This document shows positions 25,806 through 38,443 of a stretch of DNA of 64,000 nt, piece after piece. Source of the DNA: Wuchereria bancrofti (taxonomy: Eukaryota > Nematoda > Chromadorea > Rhabditida > Onchocercidae). Position 1 is the stretch's first letter; each line of letters opens with the position of its first letter. The position numbers and the translations under genes were made by a program. A model generated the notes under the pieces. It had not been told where the DNA came from, did not search any database, and worked only from the letters and a program-made list of their open reading frames with translations. Location: the NCBI GenBank assembly GCA_005281725.1, contig SSBO01000001.1, positions 4,696,399-4,760,398 of the forward strand, read 5' to 3'.

Positions 25806-27123
25806 CCCGCCTGTTATTAGACTAAAATTAGAAATTCTGCCAAGAACTTGATCATACAGAGAAACAAAATTACAAAAAAAAGAGGAAAAAACTGTATCGT
25901 GACGTAAGCCTCAATTAGTTTTATGCAAAACACATAACTTACAATAGTCATACCACTTAATTAGCGAAAATATTGTTTTTCAAAAGAATAGTTGGTGAAG
26001 GAACCTTACATCTAGATAGTATAAACGAAATGACATTTCACCCATATTCTTCTCCTTTAATTACTTCGTCATGAGTCATTTTTCCGTTATGCAAAAATTT
26101 CTGAGATAGAGATGATAATATTAACATAAACTCACTTGGGTTGAAGCATACTTAGAAAACGTTTTTACAAGATACTGCAAATTGCTCACATAAAAAATTC
26201 ATCCCAAGCAAATTTATCAGAACTGTGTGAATAATTCATTCCAAAAGTTCACTATAAATTTTATTATAAAAAAATTCTACTGTAAAGAGTTTGCTTTACT
26301 ATAATTTGTATTGTAAGAAGTTTGGCAAATGTCTGTGTAATGTTTATGCAAACTGCCTTACATCATTTTAACACGTCTAAAATTTTTAAATAAAAATGTT
26401 TGCAATATTGTGCAATGGAAGTTGGTAATTAGTTTTTTTGCACGTTTAAGTTTAATTAGATTTAAGTATCACCAATACCCTCGTAGTTCAAAGCATTAGT
26501 AAAGCAAATGTACAATTAGTTAAACATTTCAAGGGTTTGTGAGGTAGGAAAATAATTATAGTCAAGATTATATAATATGATGATATCGATCATAACGATA
26601 ATTTTTTAATTTTTAGTTCTTCTCTTGCTTAAGTTAGCATATTAGCAATTCAGTTACATTTTTTCAATCAGTTAGACACAGAAACCCTCGAATCCATCTA
26701 CGTGTAAAAGTGTGAAATCTCACGTCTTATTATAAGTATCATGATTTGCTTCAGATTTATATTTTATCTTCGGATGAATGTCATGAAATATTTCTTAAAT
26801 GTCGTTGCAATTTTAAAAAGTAAATATGAGTAGATTATTCACGTAAAATTTTTTTTTTGAAGCGGCAAACAACAATTTACAAAGGGAAATTTAAATTCAA
26901 ATAAAACATGTTTTAAATCATACAAAAACTCGAAAAAATTAAAATCTAAACTTAATAAGTATTAGCAAATGGATTGGATGGATTGAGATAAAGTAATCAA
27001 ATTATATTTCTTTCTGTAAACAGAAGACTTTTTGCGCTTCAATCGATTTCTCTTTATGAAGGAAACTTAAGCGCATTTACCGGAACTGAAGTCAGAGTCT
27101 GAATAATTTTGTTTGCTTCTTTA
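25806..27123. other. Intergenic region upstream of the kinase gene
   Basis: About 1.3 kb of AT-rich DNA between two genes on the same (minus) strand. It would hold the kinase promoter and the 3' untranslated region of the membrane-protein gene. I see no exon or RNA gene in it. Confidence 0.5.
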
Positions 27124-28410
27124 TTAGTGCTGTTCTTTCGCTTGGACCTTAGCTCGACCATCCGTAGATAGAAATGAAACCGGTTGCTGATTTTTTGCGA
27201 AGAGTGGTTGTAGTGATCCACTCTCGGGAACCTGTTGTAGATTTTCCTTAGAAACTGGTTGTGATTCTCTTTTGGATAGTGGTTTTAACTCATTGTCGAG
27301 AACTGGTTGTAGGTACTGTTCCACTACATTTGATGCCATTGCACTTTCATCTTGTTTTTTCCTAGGAACTGCTTCTGATGCTCTCTTCTGTCTCTTGGAT
27401 CGCGGTAAATAAGAACGATACGTCATAGCAAGGTATACTGATAGCATTTGCAGTGTCCATACTAGGATGCTTGCAAAACAAACTAATATCCACACTACCT
27501 GCACTGCAAATAATATATTTTCACTGAAAGGGTATTAAAAGACGATATTTTCTTTCGATTAATCGATATACAGTGGCATTATCGATTGGGTAACCTATAT
27601 TTGAATCAAATTTCTACTTAAACAACCTCAGTTTCGCATTTTCTGAACTGGCCAGTTATACGAACGAATAAATCACCAGCATAATGGACCTTGTGACCTG
27701 CTATATTGTTGACTTGAAAGTGCTAATAAATAAGTTTGTGGGAATATAGCAATCAAAACAGCAGTAACAGCGATTATGACACGACATTGAGAATATACAA
27801 ACTGTAATGTAACAAAGTTTGGTATAACTTTCAATAGATTTTAAAATATGTCATTGGCGGAGAATAACATTTCGGATCTGTCCAAAGTTACTACGATTCT
27901 TTGAATTTATTCTTTATCGAGAAAAACAAGATGTTTTATTCTAACTTCAGTGGATTTCTTGAAGGTTTCTACATAAGCTTATATAACCATTAAAATTAGT
28001 GGCATTAAAATCCCTTTATAAACGAGATTTAAAAAACGAATGTCATTTTAATAATGTAGCATTATTAATAATTTTTATCGTTACTGATGAAGAATACCAA
28101 ATATCTCTTTTATAAAACTTTTCAAATGTTGTGTTCAATTCTGTTCAATTTTATTATGATTGGAGGCTTTTCCTCTTAAAGAGTTATTTGAATGTCTACT
28201 ATTTACCGCAGAAACCATATAGACGCTCAACAAATCTCGTCGTTTGAGAATGGCAGCGAGAATAAGTGCTAATAAGATTGACAAAACTAGGACTATTTCC
28301 AAAATAGCAAGCACAGCTGTTGGTAAGTGTTTAATAAATTTTTGTATAATAAATATATTTGTGCTGATGACTATGACGCATGCGAAACAAGCTGTTGTCA
28401 GTGTTTTATA
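27124..28410 (-). CDS. Small multi-pass membrane protein, 5' end missing
   Basis: Two exons are supported: 28410-28207 (68 codons) and 27498-27124 (124 codons plus stop), both phase 0. The first has a strong TTTCAG acceptor and a GTAAAT donor; the second follows TTTGCAGTGCAG. The first encodes two hydrophobic segments (one ending near IFIIQKF, the other rich in Leu/Ile before LKRRDLLSVYM). The second begins with a further one (VVWILVCFASILVW). With one more N-terminal segment this would fit the four-pass proteins common in nematodes; I cannot name the family. The tail of about 90 residues is polar and carries a degenerate repeat around QPV/KPL/QQV. The first exon begins at an acceptor and has no ATG, so an upstream exon must exist; I could not find it. 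Further exons in the 0.7-kb intron are not excluded. Confidence 0.5.
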
Positions 28411-31178
28411 CTGAAATTTCAATTTCGACTGTTTTCAATTTGAGACCTCAATTATTTTTACATTAGGTTCCAGGCAGTGTCAACAGATAATTAATTAAAA
28501 AGAGGTCATAATCTTCACATTAATATATAATAATATCAGCTCCAAATAGTTTGATCTTTATCAAACATTCAGATTCATATCGAAATTTTGTAATAAATAC
28601 TGGGGAAGGCATTTGTGGTTTTTTCAACTGATGGTTGAAGAACCTCTAAGAATTATTTACGCTGTTTTTGTTGGTTGGAGAAATCTATTTTATGATTCTT
28701 CCCTGTTTCAAAGATAACTGCTGACTCGAAATTTCATATAAACTTTGATCAAATAACGTATATATTTCAAGTTTAAAGAATTCTTTTTACAGATGAAATG
28801 TTATTGCATACCATACGCGTACTTTCGTGATTCCATCTCTTCCAAAATTTGAATGAATAAGTCATTTTGACGCAAGCACTAAATGAGTTGTTTACTGAAA
28901 ATTCTATCCATTTAAAAATGTTTCCTTATCGAAATTTAATTTAAAAGGCTATTTTATTAATTGGTGGCTTATAGACACAGTGCAGACTCTTTCCTGTAAT
29001 ACTGAAATTGATGGAGAAACTTTTTTATTCTTAATTCATTTACCGAAATTTTAAATTATTGTTTATTGTGCAGACATATTGCAAACTGTTTTCTTTCCAA
29101 AAATATTATTATCGAAGTTTTATTTCTTCTTCTCAACCTGTATAAGTCATCAATTCTACGATGCAAAAATTAGATTTCTGAACTTTATTTCATAGTTTCA
29201 TTCTTTCAAATTTTTTTACTGTCCAAGTAATCTCTAATGGGGTCAACGATATTACTTTTCAGTACAGTCAACTCAACAAACAAAAGTCTCCTTCCAAGAT
29301 GTGAGAAATTACAATCAGATTTCATTTGTTGCCTAAAATATGTTTGTAGTAGAAAATTTCCTGAGTAGAATAGTTGATCTCAGAGAACTAGTTTAACTTA
29401 AAAACTGACCTTAAAGTTGTCATAAATGGTAAAGTAAGCTTATTGTAAGTTGAATGGCGACTTGAATTAATTGAGGGACGTATTTAATTTGGATAAATTT
29501 ATTATATGTCTTTTGGAATTTTGATAAGTTGAGAAATTAAGACGAATATGCTTCTCTCAAACAAGGTTCTTAAAGCTGGCTTTCCTGAACTGTTCAACTT
29601 CTGGTATTCCCCAAGTCAAATACCCAGACCACCAATTTATCATAACTTATCAGCTAACTGATCCTCTGAGGAAACTCACATCAGTCAGCAACCACACGAT
29701 ATCTTGCCGACTGTTTTAAATGAAGGTATTATTGAGTTTGCTGAGATTTATAGCTTCCGTTTTCTTCTCAATCTCAACGAAGTAATTCGTGAGACAATCG
29801 TTGAATTAGCCGCATAAATAAATCACTCAGATAATCCTTCCGGAATTCTCTGATTACGTCACCTGGACAGTCTGAATACTGGAAAAAGTGTGCTATTCAA
29901 TCAAATTTGTGATCTTGACAGGAAAACACGCGATTCGGTCGGTGGGTACGGTAGTTTGAGACTTCGTTGATTGTCGGTGCGGAGGGATGGGTGAGATAGG
30001 TCCTAGAGGTGGGGTAGGTGCGGTAGGTTTCCGGAGGGACTTTGGGTATGTTTTGGTTATTGAGTTAGTAACTTTCCATTTTTTGTATAGGCCGGAATAT
30101 GCCGAACAAGCAGCAACAGGCTGTGGTAATCTGAATGGTGTGGTCACCTATGACCTTGTGATTCGTAATTCCAAATCTCCTTTTCTCTTTCGTTCGAGCT
30201 GTCAAGTGAGTTGTCAAGGGATTGCTGTTGTTCATTGTTCTCATCAGTCTGTTATCCCAGTATCTTCAATTTACCTATCTTTCACTATTCCACCTGTCAA
30301 CTTCGGGAAAAAAACCTTAGGAAGTTGCCGTAAAATAAATGTCGTTCCTCATCTATTTGTTGATCGTAAAAGTTTAAAGAATGTAAAACATTACCTAGCC
30401 TAAAAATCTGATAGAAGGAAACGAGTGAGAGAAAAGAAAAAGATAAAAGGGAGAGAAATAGGGTAGATCATGGAAAAAGTTTAATCAGATTGTACGTTAT
30501 TCTCCTGAAATACTGCAAACTCACTTTTTTTAAATGCCGCTAGTAACGCGGTGGAATGCAATATTCTAGTGTACAAAATATATATTTGTTGATTGGCAAA
30601 CAATGTTTTAAAGATATGTCCTTCATGATGAAGGATTTATTTTATTCTCCTTTTTCTGCTTCATGTTGGACTATTCCTGAGACATCGTTATTAATATTAT
30701 TCCCATTTTCTTATATGAATATGAATAAATCGTTTTCAGAAATTGTTTGTGGAGAATTGGCGTTATTTCCAACAGGAAGATTGACAGACGGTATCTTTGA
30801 AGAAGTTTTGTCTCGATCAGTGACAGGATTGGTTTTTGAGACAGAGCTTGTTCACTTATCTGAGGTGATGCTTCTTTTTCCTAGTGAATACTTGTCTCTA
30901 AGCATACTTCATTGTGTGATCACTGTGCAAAGACAATCACTATTGTATGTGCGTGTGATCACTACTGCAGAACAGGTCCTAGGTGGCCTTTCCGTTTAGG
31001 ACAGGTGCAATATCATTGACATGGAAGAAACATTATTGTTTGCACTTAAACATTCATCAAGTTAAGGAACTTTTGTCTTTATGGTTTTTATAATAATTAG
31101 CTATCGCTTTCCAGTAGATAGCAGCGGCTGACTGTGAAAATAATTCGTTCAGAATATAGTGACATATTAAAAAAACAA
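28411..31178. other. Divergent upstream region (membrane protein / IMP genes)
   Basis: About 2.8 kb between divergently transcribed genes. The block near 29930-30070 is clearly GC-richer than its surroundings and may contain the promoter or untranslated first exon of the IMP gene. A good acceptor (CGCTTTCCAG, ending at 31114) lies 64 bases before the IMP start, with no in-frame route upstream, so it probably joins a 5' untranslated exon or spliced leader. The longer open frames here (29987-30403, 30556-30999) have no splice or family support. Confidence 0.45.
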
Positions 31179-34100
31179 ATGGAGCATTTTGCTAATCGAT
31201 CGACTCAAGCGCAACAGCATGTCTACACTACAACCCCCTATAATCTGTACCCTAATCAACCACCCTACATTGCAGGTTCGTTTTAACTTCTATTTTTCTG
31301 ATTAAATCTTTTTGGTCAGATTCACGAATTTTTCTTACACTTCCAATCAGGGAAGGCCATTGACTGGTTTTACTTCATTCATATTTATATCCATCTTTAA
31401 CTTACGGTTGGAGATTTCTGGAATCCAAATGCCGATTCAAGTAGGAAAATTTAGGACGCAATTGGTAATCGTTGTATGGATATTTTAAATAAGAGTATTT
31501 TCTATCAATCATTATCGCCATTTCTTGTTACTGATCTATGTTGGTGAAGTGGTTTTCTACAAAAAAGGTTGGGAAAAACATATGGGAAATTTCCTATTGT
31601 AAACCAGACTGGTAAATGTATGTAGGTACACTCGGTTTCATATTGTTTTATATCTAATAATTTTCAAATTTTTTGATAGCATATTAGCAAAGATAACGTA
31701 ACCTCTGGGTAAGAATCGAACTCATGTTTTAGAAATGTTAGAAGTCATTCAGTAGTTAAGTTCATGGAATTAGTGTGACTGATATTTGAAACATGTAAGT
31801 TATATATATATCCTAACCTATTACTGGAAATTTACACAATGGGCATGACGTTGTGGATAAGTATGGATGTGTGTACATCTTCACAATTCCATTCATTGAG
31901 TAGCATTTGGACATTTTAGAATTTTTGCTGTTTTTTGCGCTTCTACGGTTTGCTGCCTCTTCGATGTTTCGTTTCGTTAGTACTTCACTAACAGTTAATT
32001 TGAAAAATTATTTTCGAAAAATTTGACATCAGTAATCGGTCAGTTCCTCCAGCACAGAATGTTTAAAAATAGGAACAATCAGTTCTTAAGGAAAACTTTT
32101 CATCTTAGTAGAAGTTATACCACTTTTCATCTTAGTCATAGTACAATTTGAAGTTAGAGTCTTCACCTCAAATAAGGCTTTTTTCATGCATTAGTTATTG
32201 GCTCTAGTTTTGAACTCATGTTTCCAATAATTTTTTGGTGAAAATCCCAATTAATGATGACATACTTGGAAGACCTTTTCTACTGAAACTTCTGAAATAC
32301 TGAATAAACGATTTATTACTTAAAATGTGATATCTCTGAATTATATTCGGAAAATTTTAAATGAATGATAGAATTTTCTAGCACTGTACTTACTGATTTA
32401 ACAGTTTTCACAAAGTTCCTTAGGGACCGTGCTTTTTAGTCCTCTCCAGTGAAAGTCGTTGGACCATTCACCTTTTTTTGCTTTGCTTTGTGCTTTTTTG
32501 GAAAGGAAAATCTTATTGTAACTTTTTGTTATCATTTCCTCTTTGCATGAGATTTTTCTTGAGATACGATAATTTTCGGATGTAGTCGTTGCTGCTATGC
32601 ATTTCATAAGTTTTTTTTTGTGTGCGCTTTTCTTCGCCACAGTTTTTTCTTTTTATGCATCTTTAAGCAATCCAACAATCAGGACTTTTCGGGATGAAAC
32701 TTTTGTTTCATGGTTTTGCCAAGAACGCAAATTATGTTGTATTATGAACAGTGGTAGTGGAGTCAGCTGTGGTATATGGCAGTAAATAAGCACCATTTCA
32801 TTGAAGCCTTTTTTAATTCAGTCTTTCATAATCAGTCCCAATCGATTATCTTGCTGATTATCTATATAAATAATAAGCAAATCCCTTATTTACGTTAAGA
32901 TCAATTGGGAGAGGTTAAAGAAATGAGAATTTCGTTTTATTTACTTTACCAGTCGAATTTCACTAATGTGGGGGAATTCGAATTTTAAATATTTCGATTT
33001 CCATGCTGTAAAAATACTAGTTATGTGGAGGCCGGATAGATAGATCGAAAAGGAAACCTAAGGAAAAAGAATAGAGCAATACCTTAGCTTAGCATAGATG
33101 AATTTTGTTTTTTCTCAAAAAATATCAAATTAAACTTTTTATTTAGAAAGTGATATTGGAACCACCTGTACCTAAGATAAGTATGAAAAATCTATTTCTT
33201 TTTCATCAATTTCATTTTATCCATCTATAACTTGAATTTGCACGAATACTGCAGAAATTTGAAAAATACAGTAGTATTCTATAATATATCATGATGCTAA
33301 ATTGATTGCAACATGGTAATAGTCGTGAATGAAATGAAATATACTGCAACTTACTGGCAGGTGAAAGTTAGAGAGTCGAAATAATGGACATGTATGAATG
33401 ATTGAATCAAAAGATATCAGAAAGGCTAATGCACGTCGTATGCTTTATTTTAACCAGACATACTGTTTTGCATTTCCCAAAGTTAGACGGTGAAATTTGT
33501 TATTAAAGTTGCTGTTCGTAACATTATTTACGTAGTTCGAGATATCCATAATTGTGTGAAATTTTTTTGTTTTTTTAGGTTATCAACCTGTTCCGCAGCA
33601 TCATCCCGTAACATTTCAGCAAGGCCCAAGCCATTACTCTCGTCCTTCTATTGGTACTGGCCGTAAGTTTAGACAGTTTTGTTTTTTTTAAAGTTATTTA
33701 GGATGCTTTTTCCTTATATAGTTCTCCTATCTTTTAAAATAGATATATGCAGCAAGAAATCTATTCATCATAAAATATTTTTGAGCATAGCAACTAGTAA
33801 TTCTTTATTCGTGCTTCTTCAGGTTATCATTTACTACTTCGCACAGAGATTTATTTTATGATGCGTCTCTTCATTCCTAACTGGAAACTAGACTGGAATG
33901 TTTACAGAGATAGCAAATAATGTACAGCAACGGCAAAGTAGTCATGAGGTTGGTGGAAACGGTATAAATCGTGGTAGTGGTGTACACCAGGGCAGTATTC
34001 CATCGGGAAGTATCACACATCAGGGTATGCATCAATCAGGAACTGTTTCTGCTAATGGATCGCATAGCATTGCTCAAGGCATTACACCACTAGCAGCTTC

Positions 34101-37100
34101 ACTTACCCCGCATCATTGTATGCCTTCGTCTCAGGTTGCAATTTCGATATCAAGTTCCAAATTCTATAACTTTAGTGGAGAATAGCTAATGATTAAGAAA
34201 GGAGTATTTTTTCTTAATGCATATTCCAAATGGTGACCAGTAATAACTAGTACTGTAATTCAGAATTTGCGTCCAGTCTAAATTTTACTTCTATGTTTAT
34301 TTCTTTTATGAAGCACCTATGGCTTATTCATATCAACATACACATAATACGGCCATGCATACTTCCTTTGTTCATACCTCATTTGTATATCACTGTCGCT
34401 TACGTTTTTTAAGCAACACTCTCTATTTGGTATATTTGAGGAGTAACCTATTATGCACCTAAAACTGGTAATTTCTTTTCAAATGCATAATGGGTTATCC
34501 AATTTTTTAGTTTTTAATTTCTAGGATATGCCACTGCGAATTGTTGTTGATGCAAGATATGTGGGAGCCATAATTGGTCAGGGTGGATCGAGCATTCGTG
34601 AAATAACTAAGGAATCCAAAGCACGCTGTGTTGTTGATGTGCAAAGAGCTTCTCGTGATCTTACTAAAAATGCCGAAAAGGTTTTATTTTGCTGTTGTAA
34701 AATTTTTGTTTTTCTTTAAAAACAAAAGTTTTTTTTTGTTTTTAAACAGTTTCAAAACTTCAATAATTCTGAAAGAATCAACATAGTTCCAAATACATTT
34801 GAATTGTTTTTTATTGTAGGTTATATCCATTTTGGGACAACCGGAAGGCTGTTCGAAAGCATGTATCAAAATTTTAGAAGTTGTGAGGAAGGAAATGGAA
34901 AAAGACAACAGTATTTCGCAACAGTAAGATTTTTCTTTTTTAAAATATCATCTCATAGATTTTCTGAATTCTACTTTAAATATTGAAATTTTCGTTAGGC
35001 ATTGTTTAGATTTTTTCATCCGATGATTGTCTCGAGCATTTATCTATTTGATTGTTAAATACGCAATTTTCAGTCCTGATATTGAACTCAAAATCCGCGC
35101 TCATAATCAGCTGGTTGGACGTTTGATTGGTAGAGGTGGCGCAACAATCAAAAAAATTATGGAAGACACTGGTGCTCATATTTATGTATCAAAGTTGGTT
35201 TTCATTTTATTTATTCTTTTTGATGCTGAAATACAACTTTTTCGATATTCCCAAAGCATATCCAAAATTCCCAAAGCAGCACATGGTATGAGAAAATGGT
35301 ATACTTGTGCTTCTTTATTACGTACTTGTAAACTTTGTATTGTTTTTATTTTGCACTCTAAAGTAAATTTTTACTCATCGGCAACTGTGATATCTGTAGC
35401 ATCTTAATTGCATTTGTAAAATTGGTGTTGAAATTGAATTTTATATTAACCCAAATGGGTCTTCCTTTTGCTATTGGTGCTATCAACCTAAGGGTTTAGT
35501 TGAGAACAAAGGAATTTCCTTCATAGTAATTTAAGTGAGCCAACCTTGGCACGTGACGCTTATGCTTTGATGCCGCCCTATGCTGCCTCATCGTTGTATG
35601 GATCCGATATGTCAGTACACCTGGAACGGACGGTCACTGTGAAAGCTTCCACGATGAATGTTGTTTCTGCAGCGGAACAAAAAATAAGTCAGAAATTGCG
35701 TTTAAGTTTTGAAGCCGATGTGAATAGTCGGGTTAGTTCCAATTTTTAAATGAGTCTTGGTGTTGTTTTAAGACAAGAATTCTTTTTTCACGCTGTAGTT
35801 AAAATTTTTAAAACATTGTAATTTTTTTTTTCTCATTTACTCATTTAAAAGATTCTGCAGAAATGATATATTCCAGTTTTCCAGTAATGCAATTATCCAG
35901 ACTGCTTAACCTAGTCTAACTCTTAGAAAAAATGTTTAAGTGACACGGTACTCTTATTTTAAGCGCCTAAAAACTTTTCACTTTTCCTTACAATTGTTTT
36001 TTTTTATTCCAGATAATGTTTTCAAGTACAGGTGCTGCCGCAACTATGCCTTTGATGACGTCTATGGGCGAAACTGGTTATCTAGGTGCTGCTGCCGGTG
36101 TCCCAGCCGCTCAGTATGTTCGCAACACGGTTGGTACCGCGGTGGCTGTTACAGGCCAGCAACAAGTTCGTACTGTTCACATGTGGGTACCTAATAACAT
36201 GGTTGGTGCGCTTATTGGTGCTAAGGTTAGTTTTGAGAACTTTGTGCAGGAAGATGAAAAACATGATGTGTGAAAATTCTTGAGAAAGAAAAGAGAACCT
36301 TAAGATATTTAGTTAAATTGTGAGCATAAATCAGGAACACTGAAGCTATATTTACCATGTTAATCGGCGATATTCAGTTCTCAGTAGTTTACCCAATAGT
36401 AGCATGTTAAAGCACAGTAGCAATTGAAAAGACATGTGATTTTTCAGATTTGTCTGTGAACTGATTGCCAGTTTTCTCTAATGATGTCTTTAGGGTGCTC
36501 ACATTCGAAGTGCAATACGACTGACAGGTGCTCAACTTCGTATTGAAGGCGGTGGAACGAATAAAGACAAGAAGGAAAGCGGAGGAGAAGGAAATAATGA
36601 AAAAATTGATAAGGTTCATAGTTTTATTTTCACTTTCTAGAGAACTCATTGAGTGCAAGAAATTTCTCAAACAGATGTTCGGGGTTTTGAATGGTGCGAA
36701 AAAGTAATCAGTGTTATGCACAGGATAACACTGTGAGCGAGTTAGTAAAGAAGGAAGCAGTGGATGCAGATGAAAGGGTTAATGAATTGGATAAGAATGA
36801 AAACAACAGCGATGAAAAACAAAATGGGAAGAAAGAAGAGAATGTAGAAAAGGTCACAATACTTATAATATTAATTTTTTCGTCAGTAGAACTGACCAAT
36901 AAATATAATAATTTAATGGTGGAAATAGACAAACGAACTGGTGGGTAGTTAAAATGTAATATATGTCATCCATAAACATACTTTCCTTAAATGTAGCAGA
37001 ATTTCAAAAAGTTGAATTAATCAGTTCATTACTATTTTTTATTGTTTTTTCTTGAGATTCTGCAATTGGCCGATATTATGCATTCCGGTATAAATCAGCA

Positions 37101-38443
37101 TCTAGTTTCAGGCGACGTCACCAAAACTGTCTAAGGATAAGGATGTGCATGCTGAGGAGCGTCTTGTAACGATTACTGGTAACGATCCTCAACAGTACAA
37201 AGTAATCTTTTGACTTTGAATAATTCTCAAAAAAACTTGAATAGATTTTCTGCAGAGAATTATGCAAAGATCAAATGGTGACATAAGTGGATTATTAGAT
37301 CCTAATAATCTAGATGTATTTTTTTTTTTGCTGTTTGAAATTATATATAATATTTGTTGGGTTATAAAAAAACTTTGTATGATGTATCAAACATTTAAGA
37401 CTGGTTTTTAAGTCCATCGTGGTTTCTTGTTCAGTGCAGTGTTTTTTCAACTAAGAAGGAATAACGTAGCAGAGTGGATTAGAAAAAGAGAGACAAAGGG
37501 GTCATCATTTGTAGTATAATTAGTCATTCAGTTGTTTTTTCAGGACTAGTTTTAAAATCTCAGCATATTAATTGATAAGGTTATTGTCCATATTTATTTT
37601 GTGGTTTTAATATTAAAGCTGACTTAGGGTGAAATTCTAGGCACAATTTTGGATATATCAGCGCATTGCTGAACAAAGTTGCCACTACATGGATGAAGTA
37701 CGATTATGTACTGAAATTGCTGTTCCGAGCAGACTTGTTGGAAGAATTATTGGGAAGGGTGGTCAGAATGTGAGTTTCCAATCTTACGAATATAATACAC
37801 ACCAAACTGATGTTGAGAACTCAATTATCGAAATAATTCCATTTAAAATATTTTAGGTACGCGAGCTGCAGCGTCTGACGGGTGCGCAGGTGAAAATTCC
37901 GGATGATGCAGGTGATGATGAAACCCAAAAAGCAACGATTGTACGCGTACTCGGTAATTTCCAATCGTCACAAGCCGTACAAGTAAAACTTGGTCAGCTG
38001 ATCACTGATTTTTCACAGCGGCTAAATATTGGGCCTGCCAATGGGCAAAGTACTTCTAACACTCAGGGTATGTACAGAAGCTCAATATAGGTAATTTTTT
38101 AATATAATTTTTCCAATCAAATTTCGGTTAGCCTGTATTCAGTTTTATATTTCTTAAAAATTGTTGGTTTGCATTATCTTTCGAGGTGCAGTTTAAACTT
38201 TATTTAGTCGTATTTTTTAGACATTAAGCCTCATCACATATTATAGCTTTAAACTCATACGAGTTCATTTTTTTATTCATCTTTTTTGGAAAATAGCCTT
38301 CTAGTCATCTTAAAATAAAAGCAAAAATGGTGAGATAGAAAAATTAAGTTTTCCAATGAGGAAAAATTCTCATTTAATCATGGGAAGTGTGATGTATTTC
38401 AGCTACAGGTTCTTCACCGGGTCTTCAAGAATCGCAGTGGTAA
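31179..38443 (+). CDS. imph-1: IGF2BP/IMP-type four-KH RNA-binding protein
   Basis: IMP proteins bind mRNAs in the cytoplasm and control their stability, localisation and translation. Exons: 31179-31275, 33579-33662, 33908-34134, 34525-34680, 34820-34923, 35074-35193, 35536-35731, 36013-36225, 36494-36613, 36724-36852, 37112-37201, 37641-37769, 37857-38067, 38403-38443 (1917 bases, 638 residues, no internal stop). The four KH GxxG loops are GQGG (154-157), GRGG (242-245), GAKG (397-400) and GKGG (550-553). KH1 closely follows the IGF2BP pattern (MPLRIVVDARYVGAIIG, then QPEGCSKACIKILEVV). The vertebrate N-terminal RRMs are absent; residues 1-136 are Gln/Gly/Ser/His-rich. KH3 carries a charged insertion at about 418-496. 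Reading past the exon 13 donor would give a different end, GMYRSSI and stop at 38088-38090. The weakest donors are those after 35193 and 36852. Confidence 0.93.
31276..33578 (+). other. Large IMP intron 1
   Basis: A 2.3-kb intron between the first two coding exons. The split glycine codon (G|GT) joins across it. Open frames inside, such as 32398-32640 on the minus strand, are lysine-rich and have no supporting splice sites or family match. Confidence 0.65.

Noticed and set aside
29987..30403. 138-codon + open frame in a GC-richer block
   Set aside because: No recognisable motif and no splice link to the IMP start. The composition, not coding pressure, explains the lack of stops.
30556..30999. 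147-codon + open frame upstream of the IMP gene
   Set aside because: Not linked in frame to the IMP coding start (stop at 31119-31121) and no family match; treated as chance.
34684..34908. Minus-strand open frame of 74 codons
   Set aside because: Antisense to the second half of KH1 in the IMP gene.
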